Shown piece by piece: positions 7,080 through 15,177 of a DNA stretch of 64,000 bases. A model generated the notes under the pieces. It was given only the letters and a program-made list of their open reading frames with translations, ran no database searches and had not been told where the DNA came from. A program made the translations under genes and the position numbers. Each line of letters opens with the position of its first letter. Position 1 is the first letter of the stretch. Source of the stretch: Frateuria hangzhouensis (lineage in GTDB: Bacteria; Pseudomonadota; Gammaproteobacteria; Xanthomonadales; Rhodanobacteraceae); NCBI RefSeq assembly GCF_026410505.1, contig NZ_JAPMIU010000006.1:62001-126000 (forward strand). The letters are read 5' to 3'.

Positions 7080-9560
7080 ATGAAGCTGCTCCGCCTTGCC
7101 CTGCGCACCCTGCGCCGCGAATGGCACCTGCCCGAACTGCGCACGCTCGCCGCCTCCCTGCTGCTGGCCGTGGTGGCGCTGGGCGTGGTGGCCACGCTCG
7201 CCAGCCGCGTCGAAGGCGGGCTGGTCGCCAGCGCGGCCGAGCTGATCGGCGGCGACGCCGGCGTGTCCGCGCCACAGGCGTTGCCCCAGCCCTACCTCGA
7301 CGAAGCCCGCCAGCGCGACCTGACGGTAACGCGCAGCGCCGGCTTTCCCAGCGTGGCCTTCGCCGGCGAGCGCGGGCAATTGCTGGACGTCGATGCGACC
7401 GATGCCGCCTGGCCCTTGCGTGGCGCACTGGAACTGGCCGCGCACGGCGTCACCTCTGCGGGCCACGGCCCAGCCCCCGGCACGATGTATCTGGACCACC
7501 GCGCGATGGTCGCGCTGGGCCTGGCCGTGGGCGACCACGTGCAGCTGGGCGGCCTGGACCTGGCCGTTGCCGCGGAACTCGTCAGCCAGCCCGACGGCGG
7601 CCAGCTGGTGGCGATGGCGCCGCGCGCGTTGATGAACCTGGCCGATGCGCAGCGCGCCGGACTGCTCGGCGTGGGCAGCCGCGCACGTCATCGCCTGCTG
7701 GTTGCCGGCGCCCCCGCGGCAGTACGCGACTGGCTCGCCTGGGCGAAGGCACAGGCGCTGCCGCAGGGCGCCGAGCTCATCACGCCCGCCAAGACCCAGC
7801 AACGCATGCGCAACGCGTTCGACCGGGCCGGCTCGTTCCTGCGCCTGACCGCGCTGCTGTCGGCACTGCTCGCCGGCGTGGCGATCGCCCTGGCCGCGCA
7901 ACGCTACGCGCGGCGCAAGACGCCGGAGATTGCCCTGTTGCGCGCGCTGGGCACCGCGCGCACCCGCGTATTCGGCTTGCTGCTGGCGACCCTGGGCGCG
8001 CTCGCGCTGCCGACCCTGCTGCTCGGGGTGCTGGTTGCCTGGGGCCTGGCCGAAGGCGCCTGGCAGCTGGCCGGTGCGGCCTTCGTGCACGTGCCGACCG
8101 CGCTGCCCCTGCTGCCGGCGCTGGGTGCCGCGGCCATGGGGTTGGCCGTGCTCGCCGGCTTCGCGTTGCCGCCGCTGGCGCGTCTGGCCGAGGTGCCGCC
8201 AGTGGCCGTTTTCCGCGCCAGCATGGCCCGCCGCGTGCGCCGGGTGGACGTGCTCTACCTGGTGCCGGCGCTGGTCGCGGTGGCGCTGCTATGGAACCAG
8301 AGCGGTTCGGCCAAATTGGCGATCATTCTCGCGGTGAGCCTGTCCGTGGTGGCGGTGCTGGCCGCGCTGCTCGCGCTGCTGCTGCTGTGGTTCGCCCGGC
8401 GCATTGCGCCCGGCGCGCACCCGGCGTTGCGGCTGGGCCTGGCCGCGCTGGCACGCCGGCGGACCTTGAGCACGGTACAGGCCACCGCGCTCAGCCTGGG
8501 GCTGGTCGCACTGCTGCTGCTCGCGGTGGTCGCGCCGGCGCTGCTGGAAGGTTGGCGTCGCGAACTGCCGCCGGATACCCCCAACTGGTTCGTGCTCAAC
8601 CTGCAGGATGACCAGCGGACGGATTTCACCGATCGGCTCGAAAAACTGGGCGCGCAGCAACTGAACATGCTGCCGCTGGCGGTGGGCAAGCTCACCGCGA
8701 TCAACGGTACGCCGGTCGACCAGTTGCACTTCGCCGACCCGGGCGCGGCCAGATGGGCCGACCGGCAGTTGCGGCTGTCCTGGACCGGCACGCTGCCGCC
8801 GTCGAACAAGGTGGTCGCCGGCCATTGGGCGGGCGCCACGCCGGCCCGCGCGGAAGTCTCGGTGGACACCTCGTGGCGCGACATGTTTGGCCTGAAGATC
8901 GGCGACCGCATGCGCTTCGACGTCGGCGAAGGCTCGCTGGAAGCCACCGTGGCCAGCGTGCGGGAGGTCGACTGGAGTTCGTTCCGGGTCAATTTCTTCC
9001 TGTTGCTGGATCCCGCCCACGCGGGGTCGCTGCCGCACACCTGGCTGGCCAGCTTCTACCTGCCGCACGGCCACGCGCAGGCATTGGCGGAGGTCTCGCG
9101 CGACTACGGCAACCTGAGCCTGGTTGACGTGGATGCGCTGCTCGATCGCGTGCGCGAGATCGTCGATCAGGTCGGCGGCGCGGTGCGCTGGGTGCTCGGC
9201 TTCAGCCTGCTGGCCGGGGCGCTGGTGCTGGCCGCGGCGCTCGCCACCAGCGCCGCCGAGCGCCGGCATGAGGCGGCCCTGCTGCGCACCCTGGGCGCGC
9301 GCCGCGGTCAACTGCGGCTGGCAGCGGCGTGCGAGTTCGCGCTGCTCGGCCTGATCGCCGGCCTTACCGCCGCGCTGGGGGCTTTTGGCGCCGGTTGGTG
9401 GCTGGCACGCGGGGTGTTCCGCCTGGACGACTTCGTGCCACCGCTGGGGCCATTGCTGGGCGGGGCGCTGCTGGCCGCCGTCGTGATCATGTTGCTGGGC
9501 CTGGCGGGCACCCGCAAGGTCACCCGCACCTCGCCGATGCGATTGTTGCGGGAGGGGTGA
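7080..9560 (+). CDS. ybbP: ABC transporter permease, FtsX/MacB-type (YbbP-like)
   Basis: 826 aa, the size of E. coli YbbP. One N-terminal membrane segment (~20-45) is followed by a large periplasmic region, then two FtsX-type blocks: helices around residues 255-420 with the motif LLRALGTARTRVFGLLLATLGALALP, and C-terminal helices ~700-820 with ALLRTLGARRGQLRLAAACEFALLGLIAG. The repeated LLRxLGARR pattern is the hallmark of FtsX permeases. It pairs with the YbbA ATPase just upstream, from which it is separated by a 102-bp repeat. The ATG at 7080 directly follows the repeat. Confidence 0.9.
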   Translation: MKLLRLALRTLRREWHLPELRTLAASLLLAVVALGVVATLASRVEGGLVASAAELIGGDAGVSAPQALPQPYLDEARQRDLTVTRSAGFPSVAFAGERGQLLDVDATDAAWPLRGALELAAHGVTSAGHGPAPGTMYLDHRAMVALGLAVGDHVQLGGLDLAVAAELVSQPDGGQLVAMAPRALMNLADAQRAGLLGVGSRARHRLLVAGAPAAVRDWLAWAKAQALPQGAELITPAKTQQRMRNAFDRAGSFLRLTALLSALLAGVAIALAAQRYARRKTPEIALLRALGTARTRVFGLLLATLGALALPTLLLGVLVAWGLAEGAWQLAGAAFVHVPTALPLLPALGAAAMGLAVLAGFALPPLARLAEVPPVAVFRASMARRVRRVDVLYLVPALVAVALLWNQSGSAKLAIILAVSLSVVAVLAALLALLLLWFARRIAPGAHPALRLGLAALARRRTLSTVQATALSLGLVALLLLAVVAPALLEGWRRELPPDTPNWFVLNLQDDQRTDFTDRLEKLGAQQLNMLPLAVGKLTAINGTPVDQLHFADPGAARWADRQLRLSWTGTLPPSNKVVAGHWAGATPARAEVSVDTSWRDMFGLKIGDRMRFDVGEGSLEATVASVREVDWSSFRVNFFLLLDPAHAGSLPHTWLASFYLPHGHAQALAEVSRDYGNLSLVDVDALLDRVREIVDQVGGAVRWVLGFSLLAGALVLAAALATSAAERRHEAALLRTLGARRGQLRLAAACEFALLGLIAGLTAALGAFGAGWWLARGVFRLDDFVPPLGPLLGGALLAAVVIMLLGLAGTRKVTRTSPMRLLREG

Positions 9561-9601
9561 GGCTGGCCCAGACTCGACAGACTGCCACCCCGGAGCACGC
9601 C

Positions 9602-9814
9602 ATGAGCGACGAACGCGAACCGACCCGCAAGTCACGCCCCGGCATGGGCGTGGGCATCGCGCTGGGCGTGGCCATCGGTGGTGGGCTCGGCGTGGTCATG
9701 CACGACATACCGATGGGTGTCGGCCTCGGCATGGCAATCGGCATTGCGCTCGGCATCGCCTTGCAGGGCCGCAACGCGCGCTGCCGCAAGCGCGACGAGC
9801 CGCCGCAAGCGTGA
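9602..9814 (+). CDS. Small glycine-zipper membrane protein, function unknown
   Basis: 70 aa, with a GGAG ribosome site ahead of the ATG. A charged N-terminus (residues 1-14) is followed by two short Gly-rich hydrophobic segments, GMGVGIALGVAIGGGLGVVM and GVGLGMAIGIALGIALQG, separated by HDIPM. The tail is basic and hydrophilic. The GxxxG spacing suggests two packed membrane helices. No family with a known role is recognised. It lies 41 bp after ybbP and 29 bp before a GST gene, on the same strand, so it may be cotranscribed. Confidence 0.7.
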   Translation: MSDEREPTRKSRPGMGVGIALGVAIGGGLGVVMHDIPMGVGLGMAIGIALGIALQGRNARCRKRDEPPQA

Positions 9815-9843
9815 TCTCGGGAATCACCCACGGAGAACGGCCG

Positions 9844-10464
9844 ATGTATACGCTTTACTACGCCCCCGGCGCCGCCAGCATGGTGGTGCACCTGGCCTTG
9901 CTCGAGACCGGCGCGCCGCATGAGCTCAAGCGGGTCGATCTCGATGCCGGCGCGCAACGCGACCCTGAGTACCTGAAGCTCAACCCGCGCGGCGTCGTGC
10001 CCACGCTGGTGGTGGATGGCCAGCCATTGGCCGAATCGGCCGCGCTGCTGATACTGCTGGCCGAGCGGCACCCGGAGGCCTCGCTGGCGCCACCGCCGGG
10101 CACGCCGGAACGCGCCGCCTGGTACCAGTGGGTGGTCTATCTCAGCAACACGCTGATGTCCGCCTTCCGGCTCTGGTTCTATCCGCAGGACGTGGGCGAC
10201 ACGCCGGCCGTGCGCGAGGCGGTGCAACGCAGGATCGAAGGCGTGTGGGAGCTGCTCGACGCGCAACTGGCCACTCATGGGCCCTATCTGCTGGGCGAGC
10301 GGTTCTCCGGCGCCGATCTGTTGCTGACCATGCTGATGCGCTGGTCGCGCAACATGCCGCGCCCGGCCACCGAGTGGGCCGCGCTCGCGCGGCTGGCCGA
10401 GCGGGTGCGTGCGCGGCCGAGCTGGCAACGGTTGTACGAAGTCGAAGGCCTGCACGAATGGTAG
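9844..10464 (+). CDS. Glutathione S-transferase family protein
   Basis: 206 aa. The N-terminal thioredoxin-like domain (YTLYYAPGAASMVVHLAL, then NPRGVVPTLVVDG with the cis-Pro, and ESAALLILLAERH) and the all-helical C-terminal domain (from ~residue 85, with LLGERFSGADLLLTMLMRW) fit GST folds. The first-strand Ser/Ala region resembles beta/theta-like GSTs that detoxify or reduce small molecules with glutathione. The ATG at 9844 follows GGAG with 8 bp spacing; a GTG at 9811 inside the previous gene is less likely. Substrate unknown. Confidence 0.88.
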   Translation: MYTLYYAPGAASMVVHLALLETGAPHELKRVDLDAGAQRDPEYLKLNPRGVVPTLVVDGQPLAESAALLILLAERHPEASLAPPPGTPERAAWYQWVVYLSNTLMSAFRLWFYPQDVGDTPAVREAVQRRIEGVWELLDAQLATHGPYLLGERFSGADLLLTMLMRWSRNMPRPATEWAALARLAERVRARPSWQRLYEVEGLHEW

Positions 10465-10483
10465 CCCGGCCGCACCACTACCG

Positions 10484-11593
10484 ATGACCGCACGCCGCTG
10501 GCTGGCATGGCTCCGGGCGGAGTGGCTGCTGCTCGCTTTCGCCCTGCTGGCGGCGGTGCTGGCGCTCGCCGACCCGCAACCCGCAGCTGCCTGGGGACGC
10601 TGGTTGCAGGGACCGACGCTGGCGGGATTGGCCGGCCTGCTGATCGCGATCCAGGGCATTCGCGACAGCGCGCTGGTGCAGCACGCCGCCGCGATGCTGG
10701 CGGCGCGCACGCATTCGCTGCGTACGCTCGGATTGCTGCTGGTGGCCGCCGCCGCGGTGCTCTCGATGGTGCTGACCAACGATGTCAGCCTGTTCGTGCT
10801 GGTGCCGCTGACGGTGGCGATCGGCAGCGTGTCCAACCTGCCGGTGCTGCGCATGGTGGTGCTGGAAGCGTTGGCGGTGAACGCAGGCTCGACGCTGAGC
10901 CCGATCGGCAATCCGCAGAACCTGCTGTTATGGCAGCACGGGCAGCTGTCGTTCCTGGGCTTCGCCTGGGCGATGCTGCCAGCCGCCGCGGTGATGTTCG
11001 CGCTGGTGGCCGCGCTGGCCTGGGCATGGCTGCCGCGCGACCGGGTGACGCTGGCGACGGAAGCGCTGGACCACGGCGCGGTGGCCGGCGGCCTGGCGAC
11101 TTTCTCGCTGGCGGCGTTGCTCGCGATGGTGTTGCTGATGGAGTACGGTCACGCCGCGTTCGGCGCGGGCGTCTTGCTCGTGATATTCGCGCTGGCCTCG
11201 CCGCGCAGCCTGGCGCGGGTGGACTGGCTGCTGTTGCTGACTTTTGCCGCGATCTTCCTGGGGCTGGGCCACCTGGCCGAGTTGCCGCAAGTGCGCGCGG
11301 CACTGGATCGGCTGGACTTCAGCCAGCCGCTCACGCTTTACCTGGCCGGCATCGCGGCTTCGCAGTTGATCAGCAACGTGCCGGCGACGGTGTTGCTGCT
11401 GGAGCGGGCGAGCGATCCCATCGCGTTGGCGGTGGCGGTCAACGTGGGTGGTTTCGGGCTGGCGATCGGCTCGCTGGCCAACCTGATCGCGCTGCGGCTG
11501 GCACGCCAGCCGCACGGCTTGCGCGCGTTGCATCGGGTGTCGATCCCGTTCCTGCTGGTGTGCGCGCCGCTGGTGTACCTCATCTGGCGATGA
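10484..11593 (+). CDS. YbiR-like anion transporter (ArsB/CitM superfamily)
   Basis: 369 aa, about ten hydrophobic segments. VLTNDVSLFVLVPLTVAIG, NAGSTLSPIGNPQNLLLW and QLISNVPATVLLLE are the paired re-entrant motifs (TNxxS... and SPxGNPQN) of the DASS/ArsB-type ion transporter superfamily. The length matches E. coli YbiR, a membrane protein of unproven substrate. The ATG at 10484 is 19 bp after the GST stop. A 162-bp tandem duplication starts in its last codons and continues downstream. Confidence 0.82.
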   Translation: MTARRWLAWLRAEWLLLAFALLAAVLALADPQPAAAWGRWLQGPTLAGLAGLLIAIQGIRDSALVQHAAAMLAARTHSLRTLGLLLVAAAAVLSMVLTNDVSLFVLVPLTVAIGSVSNLPVLRMVVLEALAVNAGSTLSPIGNPQNLLLWQHGQLSFLGFAWAMLPAAAVMFALVAALAWAWLPRDRVTLATEALDHGAVAGGLATFSLAALLAMVLLMEYGHAAFGAGVLLVIFALASPRSLARVDWLLLLTFAAIFLGLGHLAELPQVRAALDRLDFSQPLTLYLAGIAASQLISNVPATVLLLERASDPIALAVAVNVGGFGLAIGSLANLIALRLARQPHGLRALHRVSIPFLLVCAPLVYLIWR

Positions 11594-11622
11594 CTGGGGT
11601 GATCGCTCACCGCAACGCCCGG

Positions 11623-11690
11623 CGTAGGGTGGGCTTCAGCCCACCACCGATCCCGCCGGCAAGGTTGATGGTGGGCTGAAGCCACCCTAC
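11623..11690. repeat. GTAGGGTGGGC palindromic repeat, family C copy 1
   Basis: GTAGGGTGGGCTTCAGCCCA and the inverse TGGGCTGAAGCC(C)ACCCTAC surround a short loop. One C is missing in the right arm relative to copy 2. Confidence 0.85.
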
Positions 11691-11785
11691 TCGTCGTGCG
11701 GCTAGTGGTTGCCAGCAGTCGTCATTCGATCCCGGTATACCTCACCTGGCGATGGCTGGGGTTATCGCTCACCGCAACGCTCGGC

Positions 11786-11853
11786 GTAGGGTGGGCTTCA
11801 GCCCACCACCGATCCCGCCGGCAAGGTTGATGGTGGGCTGAAGCCCACCCTAC
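11786..11853. repeat. GTAGGGTGGGC palindromic repeat, family C copy 2
   Basis: Complete arms GTAGGGTGGGCTTCAGCCCA / TGGGCTGAAGCCCACCCTAC. The loop is identical to copy 1, as expected if the copies arose by tandem duplication. Confidence 0.88.
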
Positions 11854-11878
11854 GCCGCGACGCGGACGGTGGCCGCTG

Positions 11879-12649
11879 TCAGTCGTCGTCGCGCGGTACC
11901 TGCACCTTGCCCTTGACCCCGTCGTGACTCACGTCGCCGCTGCCCTTGGCACCCAGGCTGAGGTCTCCGCCGACGCCGTCCACATTCAGGTCACCCGAGC
12001 CGAGCGTGTCGGCGTGCACGCTGCCGCGCACGTCGCGCAGAGTCACGTCGCCCGAGCCGATACTGCCGACCCGCGCATCGCCATCCACGCCGGTGGCGGT
12101 GAGATCGCCCGAACCCACCGAGCCGACCTGCAGGCTGCCAACCTGGTGCGCCTCGACGTCGCCCGAGCCCACGCTGGTGGCGAAGCGGCCAGCCACGTTG
12201 CGCACCTGCAGGTCACCGGAACCGACGTGGCTGTCCAGTTCGCGCACGTCACTGACCTCGGCGTCGCCCGAGCCGACCTCCACCGTCAGCGGCAGGTTGG
12301 CCGGCAACTGCACGGCTACCTCCAGGTCGGTTTCGCCACCGCCGAAAAGATGGAAGCCGCCACGGCCGCCGCCGAGTTCGAGGATCAACTGGTCGCCTTC
12401 GCGCCGCTGGGTGACGGTCAGGTCATCCAGCCGGTCGCGGTCGGAGGCGCAGGCGCGACCGTGCAGGTCGAGCTTGCGCGCGTCGGCGCGGCCGGTCACG
12501 TGCAGGTCGAAGCTGTGGACCTCGATCTGCACCGCGCGGACGCCGGCCAGGTCCAGGCTCATGTTGCGGGGTGCCTCGAAGGCACAGCGATCGGCGGCAT
12601 GGCCGACAAGCGGCGCGAGCAGCAGCAGGGAGGCGAGCATGAGGCGCAT
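11879..12649 (-). CDS. Secreted DUF4097/DUF2807-like beta-solenoid protein with tandem GSGD repeats
   Basis: 256 aa. A signal peptide (residues 1-18, LLLLAPLVGHA) is followed by an N-terminal region with three Cys-free strands and one likely disulphide (Cys near 22 and 67). From residue ~125 there are seven repeats of 17-19 residues, each starting (V/I/L/K)GSGD: VGSGDAEV, VGSGDLQV, VGSGDVEA, VGSGDLTA, IGSGDVTL, LGSGDLNV, KGSGDVSH. Such regular Gly-Ser-Gly-Asp turns fit a right-handed beta-helix as in putative auto-transporter adhesin-head (DUF2807/4097) proteins. It is periplasmic or surface-located; the function is unknown. It is divergent from the next envelope gene. Confidence 0.78.
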   Translation of the reverse strand: MRLMLASLLLLAPLVGHAADRCAFEAPRNMSLDLAGVRAVQIEVHSFDLHVTGRADARKLDLHGRACASDRDRLDDLTVTQRREGDQLILELGGGRGGFHLFGGGETDLEVAVQLPANLPLTVEVGSGDAEVSDVRELDSHVGSGDLQVRNVAGRFATSVGSGDVEAHQVGSLQVGSVGSGDLTATGVDGDARVGSIGSGDVTLRDVRGSVHADTLGSGDLNVDGVGGDLSLGAKGSGDVSHDGVKGKVQVPRDDD

Positions 12650-12766
12650 GAGGGAACTCCGCGTAGATGAACGACAAGCCTGAGATGCACGCGGGGCGCA
12701 AAAGGTTGCGTCAACCGGCCCCCATGGGGCGCGTTTTTTCAGTCACCGACCCGATGGAGTGCCTCC

Positions 12767-13246
12767 ATGTCACGTTTCACCCTGCTCGCCCCCGCCCTCG
12801 CCCTGCTGCTCGCCAGCCCACTGGCCCTGTCGCAGGACGCCCAAGCCGCGCGGCCGGCGCCCACTCCGCACGCCCGCACGCTGCCGGCGCCCGACCACGC
12901 CCCGATGCATCACCGCATGCATCGGATGCACATGGAACATGGACGCGGCATGGGCGCCATGTCCGACCTGCACGCGCTGGAGCGGCTGTACCGCAAAGCC
13001 GGCCGCGAGAAGGAGCTGGCCGGTATCTACAACGAAGTGCTGGCCAAGTCACAGGACACTCGCCTGCGCACCTACGCCTACCACCGTCTCGCCCGCCTGC
13101 AGGCGCAGCCGGCCGACGTCGATCAGGCTATCGCCACGCTGCGCAAGAGCCTGTCGGAGAACCTCGCCAACGAGGCGAAGATGCGCGCTGAGCGCGAGCG
13201 CATGCGGGCGCAATGGCAGCAGCGCAAGGCGGCGACCGCGAAGTAG
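12767..13246 (+). CDS. Periplasmic His/Met-rich small protein, unknown function
   Basis: 159 aa. A signal peptide (~1-22, ending ALSQ) is followed by a low-complexity stretch rich in His and Met (HAPMHHRMHRMHMEHGRGMG, ~45-64) and a helical C-terminal half (~68-155; HALERLYRKAGREKELAGIY, repeated basic and acidic residues). The His/Met cluster suggests copper or other metal binding, but this is only inference. The helical part recalls small periplasmic Spy/CpxP-like proteins without clear motif support. Divergent from the GSGD-repeat protein, with a 117-bp shared upstream region. Confidence 0.7.
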   Translation: MSRFTLLAPALALLLASPLALSQDAQAARPAPTPHARTLPAPDHAPMHHRMHRMHMEHGRGMGAMSDLHALERLYRKAGREKELAGIYNEVLAKSQDTRLRTYAYHRLARLQAQPADVDQAIATLRKSLSENLANEAKMRAERERMRAQWQQRKAATAK

Positions 13247-13540
13247 GCTCCATCGCGGGATACGGAAGGCGAAAATCCATCTCCGTATCCTTGGTGGACT
13301 GCCCTTCGACTTCGGTCCTGCGGACCTACGCTCAGGGCGAACGGTGTTTCAGCTGTCCCTTGCCCGGGTAATCTGCCCTTCGCCCCCGGTCCTGCACTCA
13401 GGACTTGCAGGAGCCCACTTGTGGGCGATGCTCTGCGGTCATTGGAACCGCGGCATCGCCCGCAAGCGCGGTAGCCGTAGGGTGGGCTTCAGCCCACCAT
13501 CCACTTTGCCTGGACGGCCGATGGTGGGCTGAAGCCCACC
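13247..13540. other. Non-coding interval packed with repeats
   Basis: No gene seen. It holds a palindrome with GCCCTTCGACTTCGG and CTCAGGGCGAAC arms (13304-13345), a family B copy (13408-13465) and a family C copy (13477-13544). It separates two convergent genes. Confidence 0.75.
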
Positions 13541-13544
13541 CTAC
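13477..13544. repeat. GTAGGGTGGGC palindromic repeat, family C copy 3, overlapping the mazG stop codon
   Basis: Perfect 24-base arms at 13477-13500 and 13521-13544 (GTAGGGTGGGCTTCAGCCCA...). The right arm, read on the minus strand, supplies TAG at 13543-13541, the stop of mazG. Confidence 0.88.
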
Positions 13545-14344
13545 GGGAGTTCGTCCAGCTTGGCCTGCCGCCAGAGGGCTTCCTGCTCCGCCAGGCTCTG
13601 TTCGGCAAGCGGGCGGCCTTGCGCGGCAGCGAGCGTTTCCATGGTGCGGAACCGCCGTTCGAACTTCGCGTTGGCACGCCGCAAGGCGCGCGAGAAGTCC
13701 ACGCCCGCATGGCGCGCGAGATTGGCGGTCACGAACAACACGTCGCCCAGTTCATCCTCCAGGCGATCGACATCGGCGCCATGCTCGAACTCGACGCGGA
13801 CTTCATCGACCTCCTCGGCCAGCTTGTCCAGCATCGGGCCGGCTTCGCGCCATTCGAACCCCACGCTGGCGGCGCGCTGCTGCAGCTTGGTCGCGCGCTT
13901 CCACTCCGGCAGGCCGCGAGAGACCCCGGCCAGTGCACTGGCATCGGGTGCCTCGCCGCGGCGGGCGCGTTCGGCCGCCTTGATCGCTTCCCAGGCGCGG
14001 GTCTGCGCCTCGACGTTCTCGTAGCTCTCGTCGCCGAAGACGTGCGGATGACGCCGACGCATCTTGTCGGCGATCGCGTGGGCGACGTCGCGGAAATCGA
14101 ACAGGCCCCGCTCGTTGGCCATCTGCGCGTGGAAGACCACCTGCAGCAGCAGGTCGCCGAGTTCATCGCGCAGGTCGTCGAAATCGCCGCGGTCGATCGC
14201 GTCGGCGACTTCGTAAGCCTCCTCGATGGTGTAGGACGCGATCGAGGCGAAGTCCTGCTGCACGTCCCATGGGCATCCGCCTTCCGGGTCGCGCAGGCGC
14301 ACCATGATCGCCAGCAGGTCATCGAGCGTGTAGCGCTCCGTCAT
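13541..14344 (-). CDS. mazG: Nucleoside triphosphate pyrophosphohydrolase MazG
   Basis: 267 aa, close to the E. coli length. Two tandem MazG domains: the first has CPWDVQQ, EEAYEVADAI and RDELGDLLLQVVFHA; the second has KLAEEVDEVRVEF and RLEDELGDVLFVTANLARHAGVD. The EExxE and ExxD residues bind the Mg ions used to split NTPs into NMP and PPi. It cleans abnormal nucleotides and can lower (p)ppGpp. It is the last gene of a minus-strand run after cysQ, nudE, hisN and gspN. Its stop codon lies within a palindromic repeat, so the final residues may have been altered by that insertion. Confidence 0.95.
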   Translation of the reverse strand: MTERYTLDDLLAIMVRLRDPEGGCPWDVQQDFASIASYTIEEAYEVADAIDRGDFDDLRDELGDLLLQVVFHAQMANERGLFDFRDVAHAIADKMRRRHPHVFGDESYENVEAQTRAWEAIKAAERARRGEAPDASALAGVSRGLPEWKRATKLQQRAASVGFEWREAGPMLDKLAEEVDEVRVEFEHGADVDRLEDELGDVLFVTANLARHAGVDFSRALRRANAKFERRFRTMETLAAAQGRPLAEQSLAEQEALWRQAKLDELP

Positions 14345-14352
14345 CGGCGCGC

Positions 14353-15177
14353 TCAGGCCGGCCTCGCCTTGCCCAGCCGTGCCTTCCAGTCCACCGCCGG
14401 GTCGCCGACCGCCAGGAATTCCGGATTGAGCACCGACTCCTTGGTGTTGTAGCGCAGCGGTTCGCCCGACAGATCCAGCACCGCCCCACCGGCCTGCTCG
14501 AGCACGCACTGGGCGGCGGCGGTATCCCATTCGCTGGTGGGCCCCAGCCGCAGGTAGAGATCGGCCACCGCGCGAGCCATCAGGCAGAACTTGAGCGACG
14601 AGCCCATCGGGAACGGCTGGTAGGCGGTGCCCAGCAGCGCATCGAGAAACGCGTGCGTGTCGCTTCCGTGCGAGCGGCTGCCGGCCACCACGGCCGGATC
14701 GGCCAGCGTGCGCGTGCCGATGGGCTGCCACTGCCCGCCGGCGTGCTGCTGCAGCCAGGCACCCTGGCCGTCGGCGGCGGCATACAGCTCGCCGGTGACC
14801 GGTGCCAGCACCACGCCGAGCACCGGCCGATGGTTTTCGATCAGCGCAATGTTGACGGTGAACTCGCCGTTGCGCTTGACGAACTCGCGGGTGCCGTCGA
14901 GCGGATCGACCAGCCAGTAGCGCGACCAAGTCTGGCGCTGCTCCCACGGGGCGGCGCGCGCCTCCTCCGAGAGCACCGGCACGTCCGGCGCGATGCGGGC
15001 CAGTCCGGCGGCGATCACGCGCTGCGCGGCCAGGTCGGCGGCGGTCAGCGGCGAGGCGTCGTCCTTGTGCTCGACCGTGAATTCGTCGCGGTAGATCGCC
15101 AGGATCGCCGCGCCGGCCTCGCGCGTGATTTCGCATACCTGGGCCAGCAGGCCGCTTTCGGGGGCAGCGCCGCTCAT
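14353..15177 (-). CDS. cysQ: 3'(2'),5'-bisphosphate nucleotidase CysQ
   Basis: 274 aa inositol-monophosphatase fold. Metal site motifs: LSEEARAAPW, WLVDPLDGTREFVKRNGEFT, and C-terminal EWDTAAAQCVLEQAGG. The DPLDGT..F..RNGEF pattern with the SLKF segment is typical of CysQ, which turns PAP (3'-phosphoadenosine 5'-phosphate) into AMP, keeping sulfate assimilation running. It overlaps nudE by 4 bp (ATGA) and lies 8 bp before mazG, so the three are cotranscribed. Confidence 0.93.
   Translation of the reverse strand: MSGAAPESGLLAQVCEITREAGAAILAIYRDEFTVEHKDDASPLTAADLAAQRVIAAGLARIAPDVPVLSEEARAAPWEQRQTWSRYWLVDPLDGTREFVKRNGEFTVNIALIENHRPVLGVVLAPVTGELYAAADGQGAWLQQHAGGQWQPIGTRTLADPAVVAGSRSHGSDTHAFLDALLGTAYQPFPMGSSLKFCLMARAVADLYLRLGPTSEWDTAAAQCVLEQAGGAVLDLSGEPLRYNTKESVLNPEFLAVGDPAVDWKARLGKARPA

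Larger units (their letters stand above)
11573..11853. repeat. 162-bp tandem duplication carrying the 3' end of the transporter gene plus a palindromic repeat
   Basis: Unit 1 begins in the transporter's last codons (GTGTACCTCATCTGGCGATGA) and continues through TCGCTCACCGCAACGC into the family C palindrome at 11623-11690. Unit 2 (from ~11735) repeats the same order: GTATACCTCACCTGGCGATGG, TCGCTCACCGCAACGC, and the palindrome at 11786-11853. The offset of matching bases is 162. In unit 2 the stop TGA has become TGG and the piece is non-coding. Confidence 0.85.

Noticed and set aside
11594-11878. Possible second, truncated transporter gene
   Set aside because: Only the last ~7 codons of the gene are repeated; it is a duplication relic without a start.
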